A DNA stretch of 49,342 bases, from contig QZKQ01000043.1 in the NCBI GenBank assembly GCA_003599535.1, positions 1 through 49,342 of the forward strand. The letters run 5' to 3'. Within the stretch, counting starts at the first letter, position 1; each line of letters starts with the position of its first letter. The translations under genes and the position numbers were made by a program. This document shows positions 1-8,651 of the stretch, piece after piece. Below the pieces are notes generated by a model. That model was not told the origin of the DNA, searched no databases, and was given only the letters and a program-made list of their open reading frames with translations. The stretch comes from Candidatus Zixiibacteriota bacterium. Its GTDB lineage: Bacteria; Electryoneota; B3-LCP.

Positions 1-112
1 CCCCTGCGCATCAACAGCGGAAGTGTAGGCGGGTCAAGCCGGGCCACCCCACCTCCCCGCCGACTTCACACCGCCTGCCTTTCAAGCAGGAGGTCGTTGA
101 TTTAAAACAAAA

Positions 113-130
113 GCGGCAGCAAGCTGCCGC
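113..130 (-). terminator. Rho-independent terminator after the 19-heme cytochrome gene
   Basis: A perfect 7-bp stem GCGGCAG/CTGCCGC with loop CAAG is followed on the minus strand by TTTTGTTTT. It lies about 80 nt past the stop codon at 209. Confidence 0.7.
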
Positions 131-141
131 ACTCCATACCA

Positions 142-169
142 AAGGGGCGCCCCTCACGGGACGCCCCTT
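142..169 (-). terminator. GC-rich hairpin, terminator-like
   Basis: An 8-bp stem AAGGGGCG/CGCCCCTT encloses a 12-nt loop, 40 nt past the stop of the cytochrome gene. Its T-tract is weak (TTTGGT), so it probably works together with the hairpin at 113-130. Confidence 0.5.
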
Positions 170-208
170 CGTATTTCGGTGACCGGCGTGAACGCCTGTC
201 CCACCGCA

Positions 209-2848
209 TCATGCGCTCTTCTTGTCCTCCTCTTCCCCACCCTTGGGGGGTTCGGGGGAGGCGGCGTCCGGCTCGGTGTCAGGATCGGGTTCGGGTTCCG
301 GAGTGGAATGCTCGCCGGGCTCTTCCTCGTCCGGAATGGGTTCGATGAGGCCGCGCCGGACCATGTCCTCGTACCAGAGCTGGTGGTGTTCCTTGACGTC
401 GCGGGCGTTCATCTTGCCGGTCAGCCAGGTCCAGCTCATGGGGTACATCTCGGGGTGGAAGATGACGAAGAAGAAGTGCCACACGATGATGGCCAGGGTG
501 GCCAGCCAGGCTTCATAGTAGTGCACCGTCTGGGACACTTCGATGGCCCACACCGGCAGGAACTTCATGAATTCCACCGGGAACCACAGCACGAAGCCGG
601 TCGCGGCCATGATGAAGGTGCCCCACACCAGGGCCCAGTATTCGCCTTTTTGGCTGTATTCGTAGCGGCTGAACTTGGGCTTGCGCTTGCCCAAGCCGGT
701 GTAGAACAGGAAGCTGTCCCACACGTCGCGGGCGTCCTTCCAGGTGGGCAGCAGGGCGAACATCTCTTCGCGGCCGCGCCGGTTGAAGAGGACGTAAGCG
801 ATGTGCACAATCCCGAAGATCACCAGCAGCACCGCCATGAAACGGTGGATGGTGCCGCGCGCGGCCTCGGTCATGCCCAGCCAGTTCAGCCCCTGCACCC
901 ACCAGGCGTCGGGGAACTTCAGGGCGAAGCCGGTGATCACCAGCCCGATGAAGGTGATGGACAGCACCAGGTGCTGGATCAACTGCATCACGTCGAAGCG
1001 GGTCACCTGCTGGCCGATCTGCTGCTTCTTCTTGGCCCGCAGGATGTGCCAGTTCAGGATGATCAGGTTGTGCAGCACCATCCCCCCGATGATGACCGCC
1101 AGGAGGATGATGTAGACGTTGCGCACCGTGGCGTTGATGGGGCTTTCCAGCCGGCCCAGGTTGGCGTGGGTGTACGACTTGGCGAAGTTGGCGGTGGCGC
1201 CCGGGTGGCACTGGGCGCAGGTTTCGACCACGTTGGTGGCGTGCACCGTGGAGGTGCTGTCCACGGTGGGCTGCACGCTGTGAGCCGTATGGCAGGCGGA
1301 GCAGGTGGCGGCGCGCTCGGACTTCCACTTCACCGCCAGGCCGTGGTAGCTGTCCTCGTAGGTCTGCACCACGGTGCCTTCCAGCCCGTACTTGGCGATG
1401 ATGACGGGATCGTTGTGGCACTGGGCACAGGTTTCCTGGGCCTGGTGCGCCACCGCGGTGGGACTGTCGGGATTTTGCGGCGACAGGATGCGGTGCTCTC
1501 CGTGGCAGCCGGTGCAGGTGGGGCTGTCGGTGATGCCCAGCGCCAGAGCCCGCCCGTGGATGGACTGCTCATATTCCTTCTGGATGGAGGGATGGCAGAC
1601 GCCGCAGGTCTTGGAGATGTTGTTGACGTTGATTTCGGATGCCGGGTCGGCCGGGCCCTTCAGTTCGTGGTCGCCGTGGCAGTCGAGGCAGGTGGCGGCC
1701 TGTTCCTGGCCGTTGCTGACCGCCTGGCCGTGCACCGATTTCTCGTAGGTGACGGCGGCGCGGGGCAGACGGACATTGCCCTCGGCCATGACCGGCTCAT
1801 CGCCGTGGCACTTGCCGCAGGTCCGGGCGATGTTGCGCCGGTGGATGGCGGACTTGGGATCTCCGGACGCCAGGATGCGGTGATCGCCATGGCAACTGGT
1901 GCAGTCGGGGGAGTTGTTCAGTCCCTTGGCCAGGGCATAGCCGTGCAGGGAGTGCTCGTAGTCTTTCTCCACCTCTTCGTGGCACCCGCCGCAGGTGGCC
2001 CGGTTGGACCCCTTCTGCTGGTACACCTGGTGCCCGCTGTGGCATTGGTAGCAGGTGGACGAGGGGCTCTTGGATTCGCCGGCGAAGGCTTGTCCGTGCA
2101 CCGAGGCGGCGATGTCTTCGGCGCGGCCGGGGTGGCAATTCTGGCAGGCGGACCGGGCCTCGGCCAGGCGGGTAACGCTGTGCGTGCTGCCATGGCAGTC
2201 GGCGCAGCCGGGCGCGGCCTCATTGCCCTGGGCCTGCGCCAGGCCGTGAGGCCCGGCGGCATGGGCGCCCGCCTCCTGTTTATGGCAATCGGCGCAGCCG
2301 CCCTGAGCATGGTGCTTTACCGGTTTCAGGCTGTGATCGCCGTGGCACTCCGTGCAGGCGTCCACGGTCCCGCCGTGAGCGCTGGTCTGCAGCATGTTGC
2401 CTACGGACTGGTGGCAGGAGGCGCAGGCCTTCTGGGCGATGGCGCCTCCGGCCAGGTCATGGGCCGGCCCATGACAGCTCTGGCAGGTGGGGCCGTTCTT
2501 CGCCCCTTTCAGCTTGCCGTGGGGACTGGATCGGTAGGCTTTCTGGATATCGCCGTGGCAGGCGCTGCAGTCGGCCGGTTTCAGGGAGGCGGCGTGGGGG
2601 TAGTCCTCCACCCCGGCCAGGTCCTGATGGCAGTCCACGCAGGCGATGCCGGCCGCGGCGTGAGTGCTGCCCTGGAACTGCTGGGGATCCACCGCGACGC
2701 TGCGGCCGGCTTCGGAAGTCAACTCCTTGTCGGCGTGGCAGCTCAGGCAGTCTCCATTCGACTGCGCCACGGCCGCCAGGGGCAGCAGCAGGCACAGCAC
2801 GGCCAGGATCCAGATCCATCGTCCCGGAGGTCCAGGTTGCGGAGCCAA
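209..2848 (-). CDS. Fused 19-heme cytochrome c / cytochrome b membrane protein (CbcL-like architecture)
   Basis: Predicted inner-membrane electron-transfer protein of 879 residues. An N-terminal signal/anchor (WIWILAVLCLLLPLAAVAQ) is followed by 19 CxxCH heme c motifs between about residues 33 and 570. From residue 577 there are about five membrane segments of the HydC/FdnI/cytochrome b561 type, with paired histidines (GMVLHN, LIQHL, GTIHRF, IVHIAYV, QTVHYY, IVWHFFFVIFHPEMYP). An acidic Pro/Glu-rich tail ends the protein. The same module order, periplasmic hemes plus a quinone-reactive b domain, is found in Geobacter CbcL, but the heme count here is much higher. The start is TTG at 2848, preceded by GAGAGG; no ATG lies in frame upstream. 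It follows the GcvH-like gene by 32 nt. Menaquinol oxidation feeding periplasmic carriers is inferred; the electron acceptor is unknown. Confidence 0.88.
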   Translation of the reverse strand: MAPQPGPPGRWIWILAVLCLLLPLAAVAQSNGDCLSCHADKELTSEAGRSVAVDPQQFQGSTHAAAGIACVDCHQDLAGVEDYPHAASLKPADCSACHGDIQKAYRSSPHGKLKGAKNGPTCQSCHGPAHDLAGGAIAQKACASCHQSVGNMLQTSAHGGTVDACTECHGDHSLKPVKHHAQGGCADCHKQEAGAHAAGPHGLAQAQGNEAAPGCADCHGSTHSVTRLAEARSACQNCHPGRAEDIAASVHGQAFAGESKSPSSTCYQCHSGHQVYQQKGSNRATCGGCHEEVEKDYEHSLHGYALAKGLNNSPDCTSCHGDHRILASGDPKSAIHRRNIARTCGKCHGDEPVMAEGNVRLPRAAVTYEKSVHGQAVSNGQEQAATCLDCHGDHELKGPADPASEINVNNISKTCGVCHPSIQKEYEQSIHGRALALGITDSPTCTGCHGEHRILSPQNPDSPTAVAHQAQETCAQCHNDPVIIAKYGLEGTVVQTYEDSYHGLAVKWKSERAATCSACHTAHSVQPTVDSTSTVHATNVVETCAQCHPGATANFAKSYTHANLGRLESPINATVRNVYIILLAVIIGGMVLHNLIILNWHILRAKKKQQIGQQVTRFDVMQLIQHLVLSITFIGLVITGFALKFPDAWWVQGLNWLGMTEAARGTIHRFMAVLLVIFGIVHIAYVLFNRRGREEMFALLPTWKDARDVWDSFLFYTGLGKRKPKFSRYEYSQKGEYWALVWGTFIMAATGFVLWFPVEFMKFLPVWAIEVSQTVHYYEAWLATLAIIVWHFFFVIFHPEMYPMSWTWLTGKMNARDVKEHHQLWYEDMVRRGLIEPIPDEEEPGEHSTPEPEPDPDTEPDAASPEPPKGGEEEDKKSA

Positions 2849-2880
2849 GATCGGTTTCCTCTCGCTGTTCGGTTAGGATG

Positions 2881-3399
2881 TTATTGCGGTTCGTCCGGTT
2901 CAGGATTTTCCAGGCGGGTTACCGACATTCTGATTTCATCCGGGGCGGGTAGGGCAGGGTCCGGCTCCGCAGCCTGGGGGGAAGTGGACCTCCGCAGTTC
3001 CACCTCTTTTTCCCACCAGTCGAGGGCATCCTCGCCATGGAGCAGGTTATCCAATTCTTCCTCGGGATCGGAGGGATCTATCAACAGGATCCAGCCGATG
3101 CTGTAGGGGTCTTCCATGAGGATATCCAGATCCTCGTACAGATCCTGGTTTACCTCCAGTATTTCACCAGTGACCGGTGCGGCAAAGAACTTGCGCCGGT
3201 TCTCGCCGCGGAAGAGTCCACAGACTTCATCCTGGGAGATTTCGTCCCCTTCGTTGGGCAGATCCATGCCGGTCACCCGGCCCAGATCCTGGACGAAGAG
3301 TTCGTCCACGCCGAGGCGCCAGCGGTTTTCCGCTTCGCGGCGCACCCAGACGTGCTCCCGATGAAAATACAGATCTTCAGGAAATGGCAGTTTGTTCAT
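2881..3399 (-). CDS. GcvH-like protein lacking the lipoyl-lysine
   Basis: This 172-residue protein has the glycine-cleavage H-protein (lipoyl-domain) fold signature: HVWVR near residue 16, LGVDELFVQDLG, LPNEGDEIS, APVTGEILEVN and DPYSIGWI. In canonical GcvH the lipoylated lysine lies 11 residues before the Gly of the PVSG turn. Here that position is Asn, inside GENRRKFF; the nearest Lys is three residues later. About 60 acidic/Pro residues extend the C-terminus beyond a normal H-protein of about 130 residues. There is no gcvT or gcvP nearby. It sits between a glutamate dehydrogenase (39 nt) and the 19-heme cytochrome (32 nt), which suggests an operon. A role in glycine cleavage is unlikely; its function is unknown. 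Confidence 0.8.
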   Translation of the reverse strand: MNKLPFPEDLYFHREHVWVRREAENRWRLGVDELFVQDLGRVTGMDLPNEGDEISQDEVCGLFRGENRRKFFAAPVTGEILEVNQDLYEDLDILMEDPYSIGWILLIDPSDPEEELDNLLHGEDALDWWEKEVELRRSTSPQAAEPDPALPAPDEIRMSVTRLENPEPDEPQ

Positions 3400-3438
3400 A
3401 ATGGTGCAAGCAAGTGAAAGATTTGTTAATTGTTATAC

Positions 3439-4692
3439 TCACACCCAACCGCGTAGTTTCATGGCTTCGGCCACTTTTGCTACGGCGGCCATGGTAGCGG
3501 CGACGCGCATGGTCACGTCGTAGCGGCGCTGCATGCCGCAAACGTCGGCGAAAGCCTGCACGATGCGGGCTTCCAGTTGCCGGTTGACGTCGTCCACCGT
3601 CCAGTAATAATTGCAGGCGTTCTGCACCTGTTCGAAGTAGCTGACGATCATCCCGCCGGCGTTGGCCAGGCAGTCGGGAATGATGAAGACGCCGTTGCGG
3701 CGCAGGATTTCGTCGGCTTCCGGGGTGGTGGGGCCGTTGGCCAGTTCGCACACGACCCGGGTCCGGATGCGGGGCGCGTTCTCTTCGCTGATGACCTGCT
3801 CCAGGGCGGCGGGATAGAGCACGTCCACGGGCAGTTCCAGCAGGTCGGTCTGGCTGATCGGCTCGCTTTCGGGGAATCCGGCCACCCGGCCGTGCTGGAT
3901 CTTGTACTGCACCAGCCGCCGGGGATCAATCCCCCGGGGGTTGTAGATGCCGCCGCCGGAATCGGAGACGGCGGTCAGGAGGCCTCCGCCCAGGATTTCC
4001 GGATGCAGCAGCGCGGCGTGTTCGCCGGCCACCCCGAATCCCTGGATGGCGTAGCTTAGGGCGTCGGGCCGGGCGATGGGGATGACCTTGCACGCCTCGC
4101 GCAGCGCCGCCACGGCGCCCCGGGCGATGGCCTCGTCGCGGCCCCGGGACCCGCCCAACGGCAGCGGCTTGCCGGTCACCGCGCCGGGATGCTTCTCGCC
4201 CGCGATGGATTCGAATTCGTCCAGCATCCAGGCCATGGTCTGCGGGCCGGTGAAGACGTCGGGGGCCAGGATATCGCGGGTCAGGCCCAGGTGATGCACC
4301 AGGGTGCGCAGGTAAGCCCGCGCCAGCCGTTCCGTTTCCGCGACGGACAGGCCCTTGGGGTTGCACACCACGCCCCCCTTGGATCCGCCCAGGGGCAGAT
4401 CCATGACGGCCGCCTTCCAGGTGATCCAGGCGGCCAGGGCGCGCAGGGTGTCCAAAGTTTCACTGGGATGAAAACGGACGCCCCCCCAGGCTGGGCCGCG
4501 GGCGTCGTTGTACTGCACGTGATAGCCTTTGAATAATCGCGTCGTCCCGTCATCCATGCGGACGGGGAGCTGGAAACGGAATTCGCGCAACGGTTCGCGC
4601 AGCAGGGCGTGGGTGGTTTCGTCCAGGCCCAGCTTGCGGGCGGCCAGGTCGAGCTGCCGTTGCGCCATGTTGAACAGGGATGGTTCGGACAT
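3439..4692 (-). CDS. Glu/Leu/Phe/Val dehydrogenase (second glutamate dehydrogenase)
   Basis: This 417-residue protein of the glutamate dehydrogenase family should interconvert an amino acid (probably glutamate) and its 2-oxoacid with NAD(P). Visible features are the substrate motif GPAWGGVRFHP near residue 66, the catalytic-lysine motif LPLGGSKGGV near residue 100, the Rossmann stretch IQGFGVAGEHAALL and the C-terminal NAGGMIVSYFE. The usual K of the K-G-G substrate motif is W, as in a subfamily I recall from other anaerobes. It is only distantly similar to the neighbouring GdhA. GAGGG precedes the ATG at 4692. A terminator at 4715-4749 separates it from gdhA, so it probably has its own promoter and heads the GcvH-like/cytochrome operon. 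Confidence 0.88.
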   Translation of the reverse strand: MSEPSLFNMAQRQLDLAARKLGLDETTHALLREPLREFRFQLPVRMDDGTTRLFKGYHVQYNDARGPAWGGVRFHPSETLDTLRALAAWITWKAAVMDLPLGGSKGGVVCNPKGLSVAETERLARAYLRTLVHHLGLTRDILAPDVFTGPQTMAWMLDEFESIAGEKHPGAVTGKPLPLGGSRGRDEAIARGAVAALREACKVIPIARPDALSYAIQGFGVAGEHAALLHPEILGGGLLTAVSDSGGGIYNPRGIDPRRLVQYKIQHGRVAGFPESEPISQTDLLELPVDVLYPAALEQVISEENAPRIRTRVVCELANGPTTPEADEILRRNGVFIIPDCLANAGGMIVSYFEQVQNACNYYWTVDDVNRQLEARIVQAFADVCGMQRRYDVTMRVAATMAAVAKVAEAMKLRGWV

Positions 4693-4714
4693 AACTTTAC
4701 CCTCGCTATAAAAT

Positions 4715-4749
4715 GGAATCGGCCGAATCCAGGTGATCCGGCCGATTCC
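4715..4749 (-). terminator. Terminator between gdhA and the second GDH
   Basis: A perfect 11-bp stem GGAATCGGCCG/CGGCCGATTCC with a 13-nt loop is followed on the minus strand by ATTTTATAG. It ends gdhA transcription and separates the two dehydrogenase genes. Confidence 0.75.
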
Positions 4750-4784
4750 GTGTCAAAGATACGCGTCAGGTGCTTCCGGAAGGG

Positions 4785-6119
<1,335 letters not shown>

Positions 6120-6343
6120 GCTTCACTCCTTTGAGGTTACGATTTGCGATCTTGAAGGGGTTCATTTTTTATCGCTGTTTGAGGGGTTTTCGAAGCATGG
6201 CAAAGGTGAGCTTGCCAAACGCAATCCGAGGTGCAAAGAGCGGTGAAAAAAGTCACAAGTGAAATGTATAATAAAAGCGGAACGAAAGCAAGCGAATTCT
6301 GAAAATAATCGTTTGCCGCGATTTTGGGGAGGAATACCCCGAT

Positions 6344-6360
6344 TGGGGAATTTTTCCCCA
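6344..6360. promoter_or_regulatory. Palindrome TGGGGAA-N3-TTCCCCA upstream of gdhA
   Basis: A perfect 7-bp inverted repeat spaced by TTT lies about 225 nt upstream of the gdhA start. It could be an operator, but no known regulator site matches. Confidence 0.3.
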
Positions 6361-6500
6361 GTAGAGTGTCAGGAAAGGGATCAAGCAGCGGGGTTTACCC
6401 GGTGGGTGCGGGGCGAGATTCCGCGTCGGGCTGCGTCGAAGGTAAGGTTGAAGGCAGGTTCGTTCGACGCCACCGCACCCGCAATTCGCGAGGCGGGATG

Positions 6501-6653
6501 GTGTCATTGAGAGGCGAAGGCCCAAGCAATCTCAAAACCCGACCGTAGAGATTGCTTCGGCCCGCACCTCACTGGTCTATTCTGACATATGATGACGTTT
6601 TGCCGGGCATTGCCTCGTGCAGGTTTCGTCGCCGGCGGGCCTCGCAATGACAC
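6501..6653. repeat. MITE-like element with GTGTCATTGMGAGGC terminal inverted repeats
   Basis: The left end at 6501-6515 and the right end at 6639-6653 are inverted copies matching at 14 of 15 bases. Internal arms around AAGCAATCTC (6524-6533) and GAGATTGCTT (6548-6557) are also inverted. The ends match the two repeat units at 44142-44177 and 44203-44238. Confidence 0.65.
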
Positions 6654-6742
6654 TGAAAAAGCCGGTTTTTACCCGGACAGACAAGAATGCCTATCTCTGC
6701 GACAGACAAGAATGTCTGTCCTACCCTCTTGTTTTCTTTAGC

Positions 6743-6763
6743 CTTTATACTTTATACTTTATA
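6743..6763. repeat. Heptamer tandem tract (CTTTATA)3
   Basis: Three perfect CTTTATA units are followed by degenerate units CTTTTAA and CTTCACC that run up to the dnaJ stop codon region. Confidence 0.7.
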
Positions 6764-6772
6764 CTTTTAACT

Positions 6773-7765
6773 TCACCCTTCCCCCTCAAACCCCTCCGTC
6801 CCCTCCAGCTTTTTCAGCAGTGCCTTCTGCTTGGGCGACAGCGTTTCCGGCACGGCCAGGCGGTATTCCACCAGCAGGTCGCCGCGGGAACCGTCCGGCT
6901 GGGGCAGGCCACGGCCGCGCAGTTTCAGCACGCCTTCAGGCTTGGCGCCGGGGTCCAGCTTCAGGGAGAGCATCCCGTTCAGCGACGGCACCCGCAGGGT
7001 GACCCCTTCCAGCCACTGCGTCAGGGTCAGGCGGCAGCGCCAGACCAGGTCGGCGCCGCGGCGTTGCAGGTGTGGATGATCCTTCACCTCCACCGTGACC
7101 ACCACGTCGCCGGGCGGGCCGCCGGGCGCGTCTTCGTGCCCCTGCCCCCGGATGACGATCCGGGCTCCGGCTGCGATCCCTGGCGGCAGGGTCACGGTCA
7201 GGGGCGTTTCGGCCGTCAGCCGCCCCAGCCCGGCGCAGGCGGGGCAGGAGGCCGGCGCGAACGTCCCGCGGCCGCCGCACTTGCGGCAGGGCAGGTCGGC
7301 GCCGCCGGATGCGGTCAGGTCGGGAACGCGGCCCGTGCCCCGGCACGCGGGACAGGCCGACCCTTCGCCGCCGTAGCGCCCCGTGCCGCCGCAGGCCGTG
7401 CAGCACCCCTTGCGCTTGATGATCACCTTCCGGGAAGCGCCCGCAGCCGCCTCTTCCAGGGTCAGCGTCAGGCGCACGGCGACATCCCGGCCCGCCTCGG
7501 CCGCTGGAGATGATCCGTGGTTCCGGGCGGGCGGCGGATCGGGCGGGGACCAGCCCACCGAGCGCAGGTAGGCGTCGCGGCGCTGCGGGTGGTTCAGGAG
7601 CTGGTAGGCGGCGGCCACGTCCTTGAAACGCTCGGAGGCGCGGGCGTCGCCGGAGTGCCGGTCGGGATGCAGGGCTTTGGCCAGCTTGCGGTAGGCGTCG
7701 CGAATCTGCTGGTCGGAAGCGCCCCGGGGCAGGCCCAGCACGCCGTAAGGGTCCTTGGCGGTCAT
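6773..7765 (-). CDS. dnaJ: DnaJ-type Hsp40 co-chaperone
   Basis: This 330-residue protein has an N-terminal J domain with HPD at residues 33-35, which stimulates DnaK ATPase. A short Pro-rich linker stands in for the long Gly/Phe region. The zinc domain carries four CxxCxGxG-type repeats (C122/C125, C138/C141, C160/C163, C174/C177), and the C-terminal substrate-binding domains follow (PPGIAAGARIVIRGQGHEDAPGG; VKDHPHLQRRGADL). It is shorter than the usual 370-380 residues, mostly at the linker. No dnaK or grpE is nearby, so it may be a second DnaJ. A TTGCAT-N17-TATACT promoter lies so close to the ATG that the mRNA may be leaderless. Confidence 0.9.
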   Translation of the reverse strand: MTAKDPYGVLGLPRGASDQQIRDAYRKLAKALHPDRHSGDARASERFKDVAAAYQLLNHPQRRDAYLRSVGWSPPDPPPARNHGSSPAAEAGRDVAVRLTLTLEEAAAGASRKVIIKRKGCCTACGGTGRYGGEGSACPACRGTGRVPDLTASGGADLPCRKCGGRGTFAPASCPACAGLGRLTAETPLTVTLPPGIAAGARIVIRGQGHEDAPGGPPGDVVVTVEVKDHPHLQRRGADLVWRCRLTLTQWLEGVTLRVPSLNGMLSLKLDPGAKPEGVLKLRGRGLPQPDGSRGDLLVEYRLAVPETLSPKQKALLKKLEGTEGFEGEG

Positions 7766-7771
7766 GCCCCC

Positions 7772-7800
7772 AGTATAGCGGACTTCACGCGCAAATGCAA
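7772..7800 (-). promoter_or_regulatory. Promoter of dnaJ, possibly leaderless
   Basis: On the minus strand TTGCAT (7795-7800), a 17-nt spacer and TATACT (7772-7777) lie just 6 nt from the ATG at 7765. Transcription would start at or next to the start codon. Confidence 0.5.
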
Positions 7801-7908
7801 GGAAAATTAAACCGATTTCACAGGGTTGGCGGGAGGCGAAACAACGGTTGAATGATCTGGCCTACCTGCGGAGCCCCCAGGCCGGGACCACAGGGAGGAG
7901 GGATGAAG

Positions 7909-7943
7909 AAATATCAAATTGCAGAATGCAAACGGCAAATATC
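7909..7943. repeat. Heptamer tandem tract, unit NAANNNC
   Basis: Five successive 7-nt units (AAATATC, AAATTGC, AGAATGC, AAACGGC, AAATATC) run in phase, then an 8-nt unit AAATTTGC. The first unit recurs exactly. Confidence 0.55.
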
Positions 7944-8340
7944 AAATTTGCAGTTTCCCTGGCGGCAGGCTGCCGGGCTTACCGAACTTAAGCGGCAAAA
8001 TCCGCACTGTGTCACCTCTGCCGTGCAAAGCCTGCTTTCCGGGGCAGGAACCGGAGAGAACGATGGCATCAAGAGCAATTTAAATGCAAGTGCCTATATT
8101 ATATGGTTTAAGCTCAGCAGCGAAGATAATAATTTCACGATTGCCTGGAAATTTACCAACAAAACTCTTGGAATTGAAAACTTCCCGCGCTAAATTAAGG
8201 GCATTCTTGGAGCGAAACTCTTTAATATCAAGCGATTTAACTCTGCCTGAACGGATCAGGTCCCTCGCCCTGCGAGGCCCGTTCGCGACTTTTTCTCCTG
8301 TCCGGCCGCGCAACTTTTTTAATCCAGCCGCAAAAAGTGC

Positions 8341-8369
8341 TTGACAAGAAGCATAATTTTTTATATATT
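8341..8369 (+). promoter_or_regulatory. Sigma-70-type promoter TTGACA-N17-TATATT
   Basis: A perfect -35 box (8341-8346) and TATATT -10 box (8364-8369) are spaced by 17 nt in an AT-rich patch. They drive the T9SS protein gene at 8652 through a leader of about 275 nt. Confidence 0.75.
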
Positions 8370-8412
8370 ACTTTTTACCACAAAAGACCCTTCCACGCGG
8401 CATGACGCCATT

Positions 8413-8490
8413 ATGATTGTCCTGGCCCGCGGCGGGAAATACCATGTGACCCAGAGCGAAAGGAGGTACATCCCCACCATCCGTTACTGA
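8413..8490 (+). other. 25-codon ORF in the leader of the T9SS gene
   Basis: An ATG-to-TGA frame of 25 codons lies wholly in the leader. It has no clear ribosome site of its own and contains tandem AGG-AGG Arg codons that look like a Shine-Dalgarno sequence. It could be a leader peptide or chance. Confidence 0.2.
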
Positions 8491-8651
8491 TTTTGTAGCT
8501 TTCCTTGGTGCGCGAGTTCCCTCGGCTTATCTCCAGAGTACGCGTGATTGAAGTGACACCGAGCGGTTCAGCATCCCCCGGCAACGGCCTTTTCATATGA
8601 GACCGACCGCTCCTGATTGGAACACCAAAATTCAGCACAAGGAGGCGAACG

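Larger units (their letters stand above)
6120..6772. other. Intergenic region upstream of gdhA, with repeats
   Basis: This 653-nt stretch holds no convincing gene. It contains the gdhA leader, the palindrome at 6344-6360, a MITE-like element at 6501-6653 and a heptamer tract at 6743-6763. Short frames on both strands lack ribosome sites and recognisable protein features. Confidence 0.6.
7766..8651. other. Intergenic region between dnaJ and the T9SS protein
   Basis: This 886-nt divergent gap carries the dnaJ promoter, a heptamer tract at 7909-7943, a consensus promoter at 8341-8369 and a leader of about 275 nt. Frames at 8080-8344 on both strands show no family features and no ribosome site. 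Confidence 0.6.

Noticed and set aside
75..100. tRNA-like anticodon hairpin (CCTGC-CTTTCAA-GCAGG)
   Set aside because: The stem and 7-nt loop look like a tRNA-Glu (TTC) anticodon arm, or tRNA-Phe on the other strand, but no D arm, T arm (GGTTCRA) or acceptor pairing could be found around it.
179..3106. 975-codon plus-strand open frame opposite the cytochrome and GcvH-like genes
   Set aside because: It is the GC-rich antisense of two genes with clear heme and H-protein motifs; its His/Gly/Val-rich product matches no protein type.
6190..6220. Sigma-54 promoter upstream of gdhA
   Set aside because: TTGGCA and TTTGC words occur on the minus strand, but the GG-to-GC spacing is 15 rather than the required 12.
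8080..8344. Small genes in both strands between dnaJ and the T9SS gene
   Set aside because: The frames overlap one another, have no ribosome sites, no family features, and one runs into the promoter of the next gene.
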